Positions 49,500 through 62,334 of a stretch of DNA of 64,000 nt are shown in pieces; position 1 is the stretch's first letter; each line of letters opens with the position of its first letter. The translations under genes and the position numbers were made by a program. The notes below the pieces were generated by a model, which saw only the letters and a program-made list of their open reading frames with translations, did no database searches and had not been told where the DNA came from. Origin of the DNA: Oscheius sp. JU75 (taxonomy: Eukaryota; Nematoda; Chromadorea; Rhabditida; Rhabditidae). The stretch spans positions 7,750,001-7,814,000 of the forward strand of contig JASJZC010000007.1 in assembly GCA_037178855.1 (NCBI GenBank), given 5' to 3'.

Positions 49500-52400
49500 G
49501 AGTGAGCCCCTATAAAAAAAATGTAATTGTATGTTAATCTGTCACAGAGAAGAAGAATCTCGGCAAATCGTTGTGGCTGCGCGGCAAAAGAAAGACGACT
49601 CATGAATAAGTTATGCGTCCAACTATATGAAAATAAAAGAGTTGCATCTTCAAAAAAAAGGTTGATTCTCATGGAGTCAATGATAGAGTGGAAGCTATTT
49701 CGGAACCTGGACAGACAATACGCACAAAGCAAACAGCCCGTGTCCATGGAGTAATGTTCAAATTCAATCGATCATTTGGGCATCACTGCGATCTATTTAA
49801 TAGGATAATAGTTAACAGGATAGAGTGAAGGAAAAACAGAAGAAGGGATATTTGATACTCTCTAGAAGCGGCTAATCCGGAATCAATCTGAGCTTACCCA
49901 GCTCTCTTCTGGGCCGTGGGAATGAGGTAAAGTGGACTCGGACTGATCAAGCTGGTGCAAACAGTAACGCAATCGATTGGACTGGGCAAGTAGGAGCAGC
50001 CTTAATGAGAGAGAACAATTAAAGAGTATTTGACAGTGATGTTGGGCAAATAAACATGTGTCGGAGGCAGCTTCATCTTTCCTAGTCAAACAGAAGCTGC
50101 AAGGTGGGTTAAAGTTTGTAAAAAAAAAAAAGCATCATTCCCATATTTGTCTTTTCCACGCCAAGAGGAGAAACCATATCTGCCATTGTCAACAAAAGTG
50201 ACCTCTTCCCCATTGAGGAAAAAGCGACGAACGGCTACAAGGAGCATGTGCGGTGGCAAAGAGACGCTCACACACGGTTATTTTGACAGAGTTGTTTTGC
50301 AGGTAAAAGATTTCTCGCCGAGTATAACGTCAATACAGCCTATTATAAGAATTAGTTGTTGTTTTCTTCGACACAACTGAAGAGTTTGGAGATACAGGGG
50401 AAAACGGAACGAAATGTGCCAGCTGTAGAAAAAACATTTGCGCAGCTGCCCAAAAAAGGACATGGGAAGAGAAGAGGCGGAAAGGTCTCGCTGACCGGAG
50501 AAGGGAAAGGCGTCTTTTGACCAGGTTACCGTTAGCGATCGCGTCACCGATTCGTCTGTACCTACAAAGTACTATAGGATCTCAATAGGTTGGCCGCGAA
50601 GAGTGAAAAGAGGCTGTATTTGAAAAGGTTCAATAATCAGAGAGACAGCCCATTAAACCAGTTTGTTTTTTGGCAATCTTCCGTGTAAGACATCAGGTTT
50701 TTTTCAGGTGTCTATCACATGTGATTAAGTAACTTATAGCAAAGTTTGTAGCATTGCGAGTGTCATAAATGAAATCAAAACATTGCTTAGCTGATTGGCG
50801 TGGTCCAGAAAGGGCGACTAGCGCCAGATAGCGACACCCTGATAGCGAACAGGCTAGAAAGCCAGAAATGAAGCCAAAAATCCACCCGAAATCCGCCGTA
50901 ACAGCAGGCTTTAAAGATCTTTTGACCATAACAAGCTTAGAGGGAACGAAAATGGTCGTAATCCTATAACCTGAAAAGAGAAAGGACATTAAAGCCAGAA
51001 AGGTAAAGCCTAATCGCGGTCAATAATGACAGTGTCGTATTTGCATGACAGGGCCGCCGTGAGCAAACTCCTCAATCGTTCCTGTGACAGTATTGATGCC
51101 GACAGGCCCCGAGAGGAGAAGAATGCCCGTCTCTGGGCATATAAAACTGTATCTATTGGTAAAAGCTTACGATCATGCCGGTTGTAAAATCTGACTTCTA
51201 TTATTTATCGCATGCATGTCTAGCGGAAATAGGGCTATGTGGTCAAGACTCTTCACAATTATGATTGTGTGAATGCGAGACGAGACCACTTCTTTTATGT
51301 CTGTCAGACACGATGTGTGAAAAGGTCGCCAAGAGATCACTTTTAATTTTGGTTTTATAGCTAACCTAGCGGTAGTTTGCCTCCTCAGACATAATGGGAT
51401 CATTAATCGCGACTACACTTGAATTTTGATTTGGCTGAGCCGCAAAAACAGGTTTGATAAACCGGTAGAAGAGAAAAGAAAATGCGTGACGCTCACCCTC
51501 CCAGGGAGAGAACTTGGGCTTGGTCAGAGGGGCGGGAGGATGACATCCATCATGGAGTTGACTCGTTATGACCGAAAATTGCCCCAGAGTAGTAGATATC
51601 AGCGAGGCTGAAACCAGCCCAAACACTATTCACTCAACCCCCGGGTCGGTGGTCAACCTCATTCGCATAAATTTACGCGCTGCCACCGAAAATGACCGGA
51701 AACGATTGCGGGGATAAAGGCGACAAAACAACTCTTTTTGACTTTTACCAAGACAACTGAAAAGAATGTGTCTGTCATGACAACCTTTGATAAGGAGGAA
51801 AAACAAGTGTCAATCAAAGAGTGCAGACAGAGGACGGGGATCCGAGTAATTCCACCCTACCGGGGGTATATCACAGACAGATGAACAAACAGGATGTCAA
51901 TGGTGCGGAATCAGGAAATGTTAATGTAGGAGGAACGATGGTAGACAGTTGCATAAATATGTAAAACCTAGCGATCACAGCTCTCGACAACCAATTTATC
52001 AGATTTTTCTTAGACACTCTGTGGAACAGAGGACGTGCTGCGGTTTCGTGCATCCCTCCTTTATGCCAAAGTTTTATGCTCAAACAAGACAACATAATCT
52101 AGGATATGCAACATTCCAATAAGCAAAAGCCAATAATTGACTTGCTCTCTTCAAACCGGTAAAACCCAGAATCTAGAAACGAAAAAAATTTTTCCGGACT
52201 TGAAAATGCAGCAAATTTATTGGTGGTTCAAATAGATGTCAGAAGCTAATCGCTGTCATATAAACGGAAGGGCAAGAACAGGCTGTTTTGGAACGTGAGG
52301 TGCCAGAAGATAGTATCGGAAACGAGATATCTAGTGCAGGAAAGAACGCTCGCACTGCTCAATTGAAACGTCGGAAATCAAGTAACCCGGGTGGGTGAAA

Positions 52401-54560
52401 CGACTGGTCAGGCTGATATATTGGCACTATACCCGAAATCGATGACTTTCACACGATTAGGTACATCGCAAAAGGTCCAGTTTGCAAATAGGAGACGACG
52501 AACATGCCCTTTATAAATAGACGATGCTCGTTCAGGACTAGCAAAATGCATTTTTGATACTGGCAGAGGATCTCTGGACAATTCCAGTCAGAATTGTGAC
52601 GAAGAAGATCAGAAAAGGGGAAGGACTGCCCATGACGATGCCTCCGTGGGACAACGGGCAATGAGTGTATTCGGTTACAACAGAAGACCGGACTAAGGCA
52701 CAAGAATGCGATGAAGGACGGAATTTGTTTTGGACTCTTGCCTCTAGGCTACTACATTTGATTAAAGTCGAGCTCTGCAGCCAAGTGGTGTGTGTGGACA
52801 AAGACGGAACAGCTGAGAATGGACACAACAAGGAACATGTGGAAGTGATAAAGCCCCGAGTCACTCTCGCACCCCAAGTGAAACAAATTTACTGGAGAAG
52901 ATGTGGGTCGTCTCCGCCAAAATCTATCAGTTCGCATCGAGCGCCGATCTCATTTGCTACAAAAAGCGACTGCGCACCCGTCCCCATAAGGTCATCCCCT
53001 GAGGTCGGCAAGTAGTTTTCCTATTTGGCGCCAAATTGCTCATTACATAGGCATTTTTCATTCGTATCAAACGAATGAGCTGTTTTTCGAGGAGCCCTTC
53101 ATTTGGTTATTCCGGAAACCGTTCATTAATGCGCCATGTACCGTAATCAGCATGAACCGATCTTATGGTCAGAGTCTGAAGGGCAACTATCTAAATCTTC
53201 CTATATTATATCAATCTATCATTCTGCAGTACACAGACTGGAACAGCCGTCGGCTACTGCGAACAGCCATCATATAAAAAGACAAGCTGACAGGCATTCG
53301 ACATATGGGAAAACCAAGACACCGCAACATTACTCAACAGCAGGAGGAGGCCGAATGGGGGCTAAGGTTTCCGTCTGTGAGAATGTCGTCAAGATGCGGC
53401 TTGATATTTTCACCCCTCTCCGCAATGTGTATCCTGGCGAAATGAAGCCGAGAGACAAAACAATTGAATAATGGGCGCTTTTCGTAGAGAATAAGACAAA
53501 AACGTGTAATTTTAGATGGCGTTCCACTTATTTTTATGGTCATCCATTTGTGACCGATTCCCATAAAAGTAATTTGAGTAGCACCCATGCTAAGCTTGAA
53601 TTTCAATGCTGCAGTCTTTGGGAGCCGCCTTCTTGAGCTACCAATTGACCTGTGGGTAGCTTCATAGGTTTAGATCAAGTGGGAATTCGAAAACCGTTTC
53701 CGTTAAAACGAGGACCGGAATTAAGAGTGATTGCTTGACCGCAAAGACGTCCACAAAGCGTTCGCAAAACTTCAAGTGAGTAGTTTGCAAATAGCAACAA
53801 GGGTACTTCAGACTGCTGTTTCGACGGGTCACCGACAAGACGGCTGACAAAAACTTGGTGTGAAAATAAAAATTTCTCGGAGAATAGGAATAATGAGGTC
53901 ACAAATTTCAGTTCTTCGTGCATCTGTGTTTTCGAAGCCGAAAGGCAGCTGTCGCCACAGCAATGACACAACGCTGTAATATCGTTAAGAACTCTAAAAG
54001 TCAAGTTGTCCACCTTTCTGATTCTCCTAAGGCGAAAGTTCATGTGATAGACCAGACCCCGAAACAGAAAAGGGCCGCTTTACTATGAAGAGGGCAATTC
54101 TGAGGAATAGAGACTTCGCTGATGACAAACCCTTATTGGTTTAGGCGATCACGTTAAGCTGACTCGGATAGGCTATTTTTCCGTTGATTGCGTGCAACTA
54201 GAGAAAATTCCAGCTCCTGTGAGAGTAGCAAAAGTACAAAATTCGGTGGAAAACTCGGTTTCTAAGAAGAATCGCGAGAGAAAATACAGTTCATATACTA
54301 GGTAGATTCTTTGACTCAACACTAGTGACATGTTTCTCACAGCAAGGGATTAGTCTTACTGACGGCACCTTAAACTTTAAACCGTTCAATCACAGAGCGA
54401 AAGCATGACAGAACAAGCATTAAGTATGACAAAGCACATGTAATTTGGCACCTACAATTGGTCCCAATGTCTCTCTGAATCTATGAGATAACAAACGCCA
54501 AGCTCTCAATGTCACACGGACCGATGTAACACAAGAATAATGTGGAATAATACACATGTC
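49500..54560. other. Five kilobases without a supported gene
   Basis: Many short frames on both strands, none with a domain, signal peptide or splice-consistent continuation. No tandem repeat, inverted repeat or RNA gene is evident by eye. Presumably the upstream flank of the FAM20 gene and the downstream flank of the small membrane-protein gene. Confidence 0.4.
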
Positions 54561-54566
54561 TCGGAA

Positions 54567-54884
54567 TCAGGGCTCGGTTTCAACAAATGAAGTGGACTCT
54601 TGCTGTAGCAGTTCAGTCTGCTCCAATCTTTGACGTCTCCGTTCGTAAAAGTCATCAGAGCGCAGGTGATCCATCCAATCAGGTAGGCAATTATACACAA
54701 TAAGAAACACCACTATGCTCAAAATTGTCTTACATATGTTGTATCTCTGAAAGCAATTTTGAACAATGTTCAGGTAAAAACATACCAATACTTTCCAGCG
54801 CTGCTCTCTCACTCTTTGTCGAAATTGTCTTTCCTCTGGAGCGAAGCGATGCTTAAACGGAACCGTGACTTGTGCAAGAATATA
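54567..54884 (-). CDS. Last two exons of an unidentified single-pass membrane protein
   Basis: Exon 54884-54786 and exon 54746-54567 join across a 39-nt GTATGT...TTTCAG intron in phase 0. The protein reads AQVTVPFKHRFAPEERQF, a basic stretch RQRVREQRWKVL, then a transmembrane segment TILSIVVFLIVYNCLP. A charged tail, RRRQRLEQTELLQQ, ends at TGA. The 5' end lies upstream of a TCCTAG acceptor at 54885 and was not found. The intron, acceptor and amphipathic order (basic, membrane, charged tail) argue for a real gene. Positive charge before the segment suggests the N terminus faces the cytosol. I do not recognise the family. Confidence 0.55.
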   Translation of the reverse strand, partial: YILAQVTVPFKHRFAPEERQFRQRVREQRWKVLVCFYLNIVQNCFQRYNICKTILSIVVFLIVYNCLPDWMDHLRSDDFYERRRQRLEQTELLQQESTSFVETEP

Positions 54885-54889
54885 CTAGG

Positions 54890-56040
54890 ACATCAAGACA
54901 TTTCTTTAATTGTGTTCACTACACTTTTTAACTGGAGTTCCCACTATTCCATGGGACTGCAGTTTGACGTCATTTAAAATATGAAATCCTTTTTTCGGCT
55001 TTTGAGAAGCTTATAAAATTATCGAACCTCTCGACATCAGTCCCTTTCAGAGTTCAGTAACGTTTAAAAGGAAAACATCAACACGCCTTTTCTGAGCTCA
55101 CGATTTGTTCATACCGATTTTGAAATAGCCTAAAAATAAAAAACGATCTCTTAGAGATTTTGTATAATACTGAAAACCCTATCAACTGACCCATGGGGAA
55201 TATCGTTCCTGCTGCATAAAGTACTTTTTATACAGTGATGGCTGTTGCAGTTTGCTTACCCCAGCGGAAGAGAAAGTTGAAAGTTCAACCTGAAAACACG
55301 AACAATGATGCTGTATGAACGGGCTGAAAGATGAAAGCAATACAGCGGCGCAATTTGGTATGATTATCGAAGCAGCCACAGCGTCGTCTCCATGGAGAAC
55401 GAGATCACTCGGAACTGCCATGTAATTACTACCCTTCGAACTTGACTTTTTCTATCATAACAGCGAGGGAGAGATATGAGAGAGAAAACTTTATGCACCG
55501 GCAGTGACAGAAAATACACGAATACTTATAGAAGCAGTATTTTCAAGGTGTTAACTTTTTGACTCGTAGAAGTGATGGCCAGATTGGCAAGTTTGGAAGT
55601 GAAAACGGCGAGTGTCTTCGTGATTCTTCTTGACCGACTCGACCAGCTCTCCGGCAATACACGCCACAGGATGAATTTCGTATTCCTGAAATCATTTTTC
55701 CTCAGATTTGTCACTCCTCTTTTACCGTGTGATAACTACTGTTCAAATAACGAGGACCATCTGATTTTAGAGCTGTAGATGGTCGAGTGAGTTTTCCAGC
55801 AGCATCCGCGTTGTGTGAAGGAGCTGAAATCAACCATACTTGGATGCATTATGCCAATTAACCTGATGCTTCTCGTGAAATGTTGTATGATACTTGATAA
55901 GCTGAACGCAAGTCTTCGTTGGACTGTGACTGGGGCAGAACTCCAAACGATGAGAGCGTTGCCTAAGCAATACCTTTCTGTCATTTACATTGTCACCGAC
56001 CTTTCTAACCGCAGCGGAATGGCCAACGTTGGCAATAAAA
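54890..56040. other. Intergenic sequence between two minus-strand genes
   Basis: Should hold the missing 5' exon of the small membrane-protein gene and the 3' untranslated region of the repeat gene. No exon was proven. If the last intron of the repeat gene is not removed, its frame would run on to 55830. Confidence 0.35.
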
Positions 56041-56047
56041 GGACGAG

Positions 56048-59000
56048 TTACTTTGTAATCCGAACGGTAAACAGAATCGCAACCAAAACCATCATGAGAG
56101 AGCCAACCGCCGCTAAACTCATCGTTTCCCCATGAACAGCACCGTCTAAGGTGAACAGAATCCTTGTGCAAAAATGTTGGATCAATGTAGGCAGAACCCT
56201 GATTTGTTTGAGTACCAAACAAGAAACCACCATCAGAGTCCAAACCCAAATCAGAAGAAGGCGGCTTATGTGGTGGAGTTCCTTGAGAAGCATAGGCAGG
56301 GAGATCGGCTCGTGACTGACTAGTGGCACCGAAGTCAGCCTTGTCTTGCTCACCAGCTGCACCAGTGAAGTCAACTTGAGCTTGTGTTCTGGCATCGAAC
56401 TTGCCGTCCCCTCGAAGGAAGTCGTTGTCTTTAGGCTTCTTGACATCGTATCGCTCTCCAGATGTTCCAGTGAAGTCTACTTGAGCTTGTGTTCTGGCAT
56501 CGAACTTGCCGTCCCCTCGGAGGAAGTCGTTGTCTTTAGGCTTCTTGACATCGTATCGCTCTCCAGATGTTCCAGTCAAGTCTACTTGAGCTTGTGTTTT
56601 GGCATCGAACTTGCCGTCTCCTCGGAGGAAGTCGTTGTCTTCAGGCTTCTTGACATCGTAACGCTCACCAGATGTTCCAGTGAAGTCTACTTGAGCTTGT
56701 GTTTTGGCATCGAACTTGCCGTCTCCTCGGAGGAAGTCGTTGTCTTTAGGCTTCTTGACATCGTAACGCTCTCCAGATGTTCCAGTGAAGTCTACCTGAG
56801 CTTGAGTCGTGGCATCGAACTTGCCGTCTCCACGGAGGAAGTCGTTGTCTTTGGGCTTCTTGACATCGTAACGCTCACCAGATGTTCCAGTGAAGTCTAC
56901 TTGAGCTTGAGTCGTGGCATCGAACTTGCCGTCTCCACGGAGAATATCGGAGTCTTGAGGCTTCTTGACATCGTAACGCTCACCAGATGTTCCAGTGAAG
57001 TCTACTTGAGCTTGTGTTTTGGCATCGAACTTGCCGTCTCCTCGGAGGAAGTCGTTGTCTTTAGGCTTCTTGACATCGTAACGCTCTCCAGATGTTCCAG
57101 TGAAGTCTACCTGAGCTTGAGTCGTGGCATCGAACTTGCCGTCTCCACGGAGGAAGTCGTTGTCTTTGGGCTTCTTGACATCGTAACGCTCACCAGATGT
57201 TCCAGTGAAGTCTACTTGAGCTTGAGTCGTGGCATCGAACTTGCCGTCTCCACGGAGAATATCGGAGTCTTGAGGCTTCTTGACATCGTAACGCTCACCA
57301 GATGTTCCAGTGAAGTCTACTTGAGCTTGTGTTTTGGCATCGAACTTGCCGTCTCCTCGGAGGAAGTCGTTGTCTTTAGGCTTCTTGACATCGTAACGCT
57401 CACCAGATGTTCCAGTGAAGTCTACCTGAGCTTGAGTCCTGGCATCGAACTTGCCGTCTCCTCGGAGGAAGTCGTTGTCTTTAGGCTTCTTGACATCGTA
57501 TCGCTCACCAGCTGTACCAGCGAAGTCCTCTTGGGTATGAGTTCTAGCATCGAACTTGCCGTCTCCTCGGAGGAAGTCGTTGTCTTTGGGCTTCTTGACA
57601 TCGTATCGCTCACCAGATGTTCCAGTGAAGTCTACCTGAGCTTGAGTCCTGGCATCGAACTTGCCGTCTCCTCGGAGGAAGTCGTTGTCTTTAGGCTTCT
57701 TGACATCGTATCGCTCACCAGCTGTACCAGCGAAGTCCTCTTGGGTATGAGTTCTAGCATCGAACTTGCCGTCTCCTCGGAGGAAGTCGTTGTCTTTAGG
57801 CTTCTTGACATCGTATCGCTCACCAGCTGTACCAGTGAAGTCCTCTTGGGTATGAGTTCTAGCATCGAACTTGCCGTCTCCTCGGAGGAAGTCGTTGTCT
57901 TTAGGCTTCTTGACATCGTAACGCTCACCAGATGTTCCAGTGAAGTCTACTTGAGCTTGTGTTTTGGCATCGAACTTGCCGTCTCCTCGGAGGAAGTCGT
58001 TGTCTTTAGGCTTCTTGACATCGTAACGCTCACCAGATGTTCCAGTGAAGTCTACCTGAGCTTGAGTCCTGGCATCGAACTTGCCGTCTCCTCGGAGGAA
58101 GTCGTTGTCTTTAGGCTTCTTGACATCGTATCGCTCACCAGCTGTACCAGCGAAGTCCTCTTGGGTATGAGTTCTAGCATCGAACTTGCCGTCTCCTCGG
58201 AGGAAGTCGTTGTCTTTGGGCTTCTTGACATCGTATCGCTCACCAGATGTTCCAGTGAAGTCTACTTGAGCTTGAGTCGTGGCATCGAACTTGCCGTCTC
58301 CACGGAGGAAGTCGTTGTCTTTAGGCTTCTTGACATCGTATCGCTCACCAGATGTTCCAGTGAAGTCTACCTGAGCTTGAGTCCTGGCATCGAACTTGCC
58401 GTCTCCTCGGAGGAAGTCGTTGTCTTTAGGCTTCTTGACATCGTATCGCTCACCAGCTGTACCAGCGAAGTCCTCTTGGGTATGAGTTCTAGCATCGAAC
58501 TTGCCGTCTCCTCGGAGGAAGTCGTTGTCTTTGGGCTTCTTGACATCGTATCGCTCACCAGATGTTCCAGTGAAGTCTACTTGAGCTTGAGTCGTGGCAT
58601 CGAACTTGCCGTCTCCACGGAGGAAGTCGTTGTCTTTAGGCTTCTTGACATCGTATCGCTCACCAGCTGTACCAGCGAAGTCCTCTTGGGTATGAGTTCT
58701 AGCATCGAACTTGCCGTCTCCTCGGAGGAAGTCGTTGTCTTTGGGCTTCTTGACATCGTATCGCTCACCAGATGTTCCAGTGAAGTCAACCTGAGCTTGA
58801 GTCCTGGCATCGAACCTGCCGTCTCCTCGGAGGAAGTCGTTGTCTTCAGGCTTCTTGACATCGTATCGCTCACCAGCTGTACCAGTGAAGTCCTCTTGGG
58901 TATGAGTTCTAGCATCGAACTTGCCGTCTCCACGGAGGAAGTCGTTGTCTTTGGGCTTCTTGACATCGTAACGCTCACCAGATGTTCCAGTGAAGTCTAC

Positions 59001-62000
59001 TTGAGCTTGCGTCGTGGCATCGAACTTGCCGTCTCCACGGAGGAAGTCGTTGTCTTTAGGCTTCTTGACATCGTATCGCTCACCAGATGTTCCAGTGAAG
59101 TCTACTTGAGCTTGAGTCATGGCATCGAACTTGCCGTCTCCACGGAGAATATCGGAGTCTTGAGGCTTCTTGACATCGTATCGCTCACCAGATGTTCCAG
59201 TGAAGTCTACTTGAGCTTGAGTCGTGGCATCGAACTTGCCGTCTCCACGGAGGAAGTCGTTGTCTTTAGGCTTCTTGACATCGTATCGCTCACCAGATGT
59301 TCCAGTGAAGTCTACTTGAGCTTGTGTTTTGGCATCGAACTTGCCGTCTCCTCGGAGGAAGTCGTTGTCTTTAGGCTTCTTGACATCGTAACGCTCACCA
59401 GATGTTCCAGTGAAGTCTACCTGAGCTTGAGTCCTGGCATCGAACTTGCCATCTCCTCGGAGGAAGTCGTTGTCTTTAGGCTTCTTGACATCGTAACGCT
59501 CACCAGATGTTCCAGTGAAGTCTACCTGAGCTTGAGTTCTAGCATCGAACTTGCCGTCTCCTCGGAGGAAGTCGTTGTCTTTAGGCTTCTTGACATCGTA
59601 TCGCTCACCAGCTGTACCAGCGAAGTCCTCTTGGGTATGAGTTCTAGCATCGAACTTGCCGTCTCCTCGGAGGAAGTCGTTGTCTTTGGGCTTCTTGACA
59701 TCGTATCGCTCACCAGATGTTCCAGTGAAGTCTACTTGAGCTTGAGTCGTGGCATCGAACTTGCCGTCTCCACGGAGGAAGTCGTTGTCTTTAGGCTTCT
59801 TGACATCGTATCGCTCACCAGATGTTCCAGTGAAGTCTACTTGAGCTTGTGTTTTGGCATCGAACTTGCCGTCTCCTCGGAGGAAGTCGTTGTCTTTGGG
59901 CTTCTTGACATCGTATCGCTCTCCAGATGTTCCAGTGAAGTCTACTTGAGCTTGAGTCGTGGCATCGAACTTGCCGTCTCCACGGAGGAAGTCGTTGTCT
60001 TTAGGCTTCTTGACATCGTATCGCTCACCAGATGTTCCAGTGAAGTCTACTTGAGCTTGTGTTTTGGCATCGAACTTGCCGTCTCCTCGGAGGAAGTCGT
60101 TGTCTTTGGGCTTCTTGACATCGTATCGCTCTCCAGATGTTCCAGTGAAGTCAACCTGAGCTTGAGTCGTGGCATCGAACTTGCCGTCTCCACGGAGAAT
60201 ATCGGAGTCTTGAGGCTTCTTGACATCGTATCGCTCACCAGATGTTCCAGTGAAGTCTACTTGAGCTTGCGTCGTGGCATCGAACTTGCCGTCTCCACGG
60301 AGGAAGTCGTTGTCTTTGGGCTTCTTGACATCGTATCGCTCACCAGATGCTCCAGTGAAGTCTACTTGAGCCTGAGTTCTAGCATCGAACTTGCCGTCTC
60401 CACGGAGGAAGTCGTTGTCTTTAGGCTTCTTGACATCGTATCGCTCTCCAGATGTTCCAGTGAAGTCTACCTGAGCTTGAGTCCTGGCATCGAACTTGCC
60501 GTCTCCTCGGAGGAAGTCGTTGTCTTTGGGCTTCTTGACATCGTATCGCTCAGCAGATGTTCCAGTGAAATCTACTTGAGCCTGAGTTCTAGCATCGAAC
60601 TTGCCGTCTCCTCGGAGGAAGTCATTGTCTCTGGGCTTCTTGACATCGTATCGCTCTCCAGATGTTCCAGTGAAGTCTACTTGAGCTTGTGTTTTGGCAT
60701 CGAACTTGCCGTCTCCTCGGAGGAAGTCGTTGTCTTTGGGCTTCTTGACATCGTATCGCTCTCCAGATGTTCCAGTGAAGTCAACCTGAGCTTGAGTCGT
60801 GGCATCGAACTTGCCGTCTCCACGGGGAATACCGGAGTCTTGAGGCTTCTTGACATCGTAACGCTCACCAGATGTTCCAGTGAAGTCTACTTGAGCCTGA
60901 GTTCTAGCATCGAACTTGCCGTCTCCTCGGAGGAAGTCGTTGTCTTTGGGCTTCTTGACATCGTAACGCTCACCAGATGTTCCAGTGAAGTCCGCCTGAG
61001 CTTGAGTCCTGGCATCGAACTTGCCGTCTCCACGGAGGAAGTCGTTGTCTTTGGGCTTCTTGACATCGTATCGCTCACGAGCTGTACCAGTGAAGTCCTC
61101 TTGGGTATGAGTTCTAGCGTCGAACTTGCCGTCTCCTCGGAGAATATCGGAGTCTTGAGGCTTCTTGACATCGTATCGCTCTCCAGATGTTCCAGTGAAG
61201 TTCATTTGAGCTTTTGTTTTGGCATCGAGTTTTCTCTCAGTTCTTATGGTTCTAGAGTCTCTTGTTATCCGAATGTTTTCTCCTTCGGACTCTGCTGGGA
61301 TAGAGTTCTCTTTTGTGATCGGCTTTGCTGTGGCTGCAAAGCCATTCGTTGTGGTTGTTATGGTGTAAGTTCCGCTTCGGGGTTTGGACTGCACTTCGGC
61401 TTGTTCTGTTATTTTCGGTGTGATCTGTTCCCGGTCTTTGCTTGTTGCCGCCAAGTGTGAAGTTTTGTTGCCAAAAATATCGTTATCTTTTGGACAGCGA
61501 GTAGGGGTTGTTTCGGATTTAGTCATTGCAGTGGGGGAAAACTGAGTTTTCGCAGCCTCTTCGTGTTCGCACTTCTGAGAAAGAACTGCTAGCCCTGTTT
61601 TGTCGCTTTCACTTTGTGTTCCGGTGCGTGATTCCTCCTGTTTGGCTGTCGTAGTAACTCTATTCACAGTTTTTGTTGATATTATTACCGTTTTCGCCGT
61701 ATTGTTTCCTGCTGACTGCTTCTCGCCAGATATTGCGGGAAGCTGAAAAATCCGTTACTTTAGTTGTCAGTTTGTAGTATACTTTTGGAGCGTCGGACCC
61801 TGTGCTTCTTGCACTGTCTATGGCTTTCTTTTGTGCTGTGGCTTCAACTGAAATATTGCCGTTAATTAAATTTTAAATGGTGCCAACCCTTGGGGAGAGA
61901 CGAGGTCGGTGTGCTCCAGCCTCCTTCAAATATCTGGAACTTTATTGTTTGCCATTGTAAACTGCACAAAAGGCCAAAGCTTGTTTTTTAATGCTTCTAA

Positions 62001-62330
62001 ATCTTTAAAATTGCCAAGAGCATGCGGCCTTTGATATCCAACATACCTGGGATTGTTGATTTCTATTCTTGAGAGCAGCACTTGTGATAAATCTGTTCTT
62101 GACGGCGGATGTTGCGACGGCTGCCGTGCTCTCTTCTGATCCGCTACTTTTCGGTCTTGTGAAACTTGTTCTCGTCTCAGAGTTTCCAAACTGAAAATCC
62201 GTAGCATATTGGTTCGGAAAAAGTGTTTTACCCATTCTTGTGAGGTGCCACCAAAATTCACATTTGATACATGACTACTACGTGGTCTAACCGGTGTTCT
62301 GCCTGCTTCAGCGACGGTTCGTGGACTCAT
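56048..62330 (-). CDS. Giant 35-residue-repeat protein, MAP6/SAXO-like, with C-terminal membrane segment
   Basis: Exons 62330-62232, 62190-62047, 61742-56198 and 56145-56048 total 5,886 nt, about 1,961 aa. The first 230 residues are Ser/Thr-rich and disordered (MSPRTVAEAGRTPVRP...). About 46 tandem units of 35 residues follow. Each has GERYDVKKP, then a Lys/Gln-Asp-Asx/Ser-Asp pair, then LRGDGKFDA, then a TQ/TH stretch and an Asp-Phe-Thr-Gly step. Aromatic and Lys-Pro spacing resembles the Mn repeat of MAP6/SAXO microtubule stabilisers (KP.DN...GxF...T...DF), so microtubule binding is inferred, not shown. After the repeats a 52-nt intron (56197-56146) shifts to a frame ending in AAVGSLMMVLVAILFTVRITK, a plausible tail anchor. 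Without that splice the frame runs to 55830 with unremarkable sequence. A TTTTCCTAG acceptor lies 12 nt before the ATG. Confidence 0.75.
56350..61230 (-). repeat. 105-bp tandem coding minisatellite, about 46 units
   Basis: Unit length is exactly 105 bp (35 codons) throughout, so the text realigns every 420 bp. Three unit types are visible: one with PKDNDF and TQAQ, one with PQDSDI and TTQAQ (for example at 56941, 57256, 59146, 60196 and 61140), and one with THTQED. Neighbouring units are nearly identical at the DNA level, including silent sites. Confidence 0.95.
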
Positions 62331-62334
62331 TTGT

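Noticed and set aside
56346-61460. Plus-strand 1,700-codon open frame as a gene
   Set aside because: It is the mirror of a 105-bp in-frame repeat on the minus strand, has no splice structure or start context, and its repetitive Leu/Ser/Val content follows from the sense repeat.
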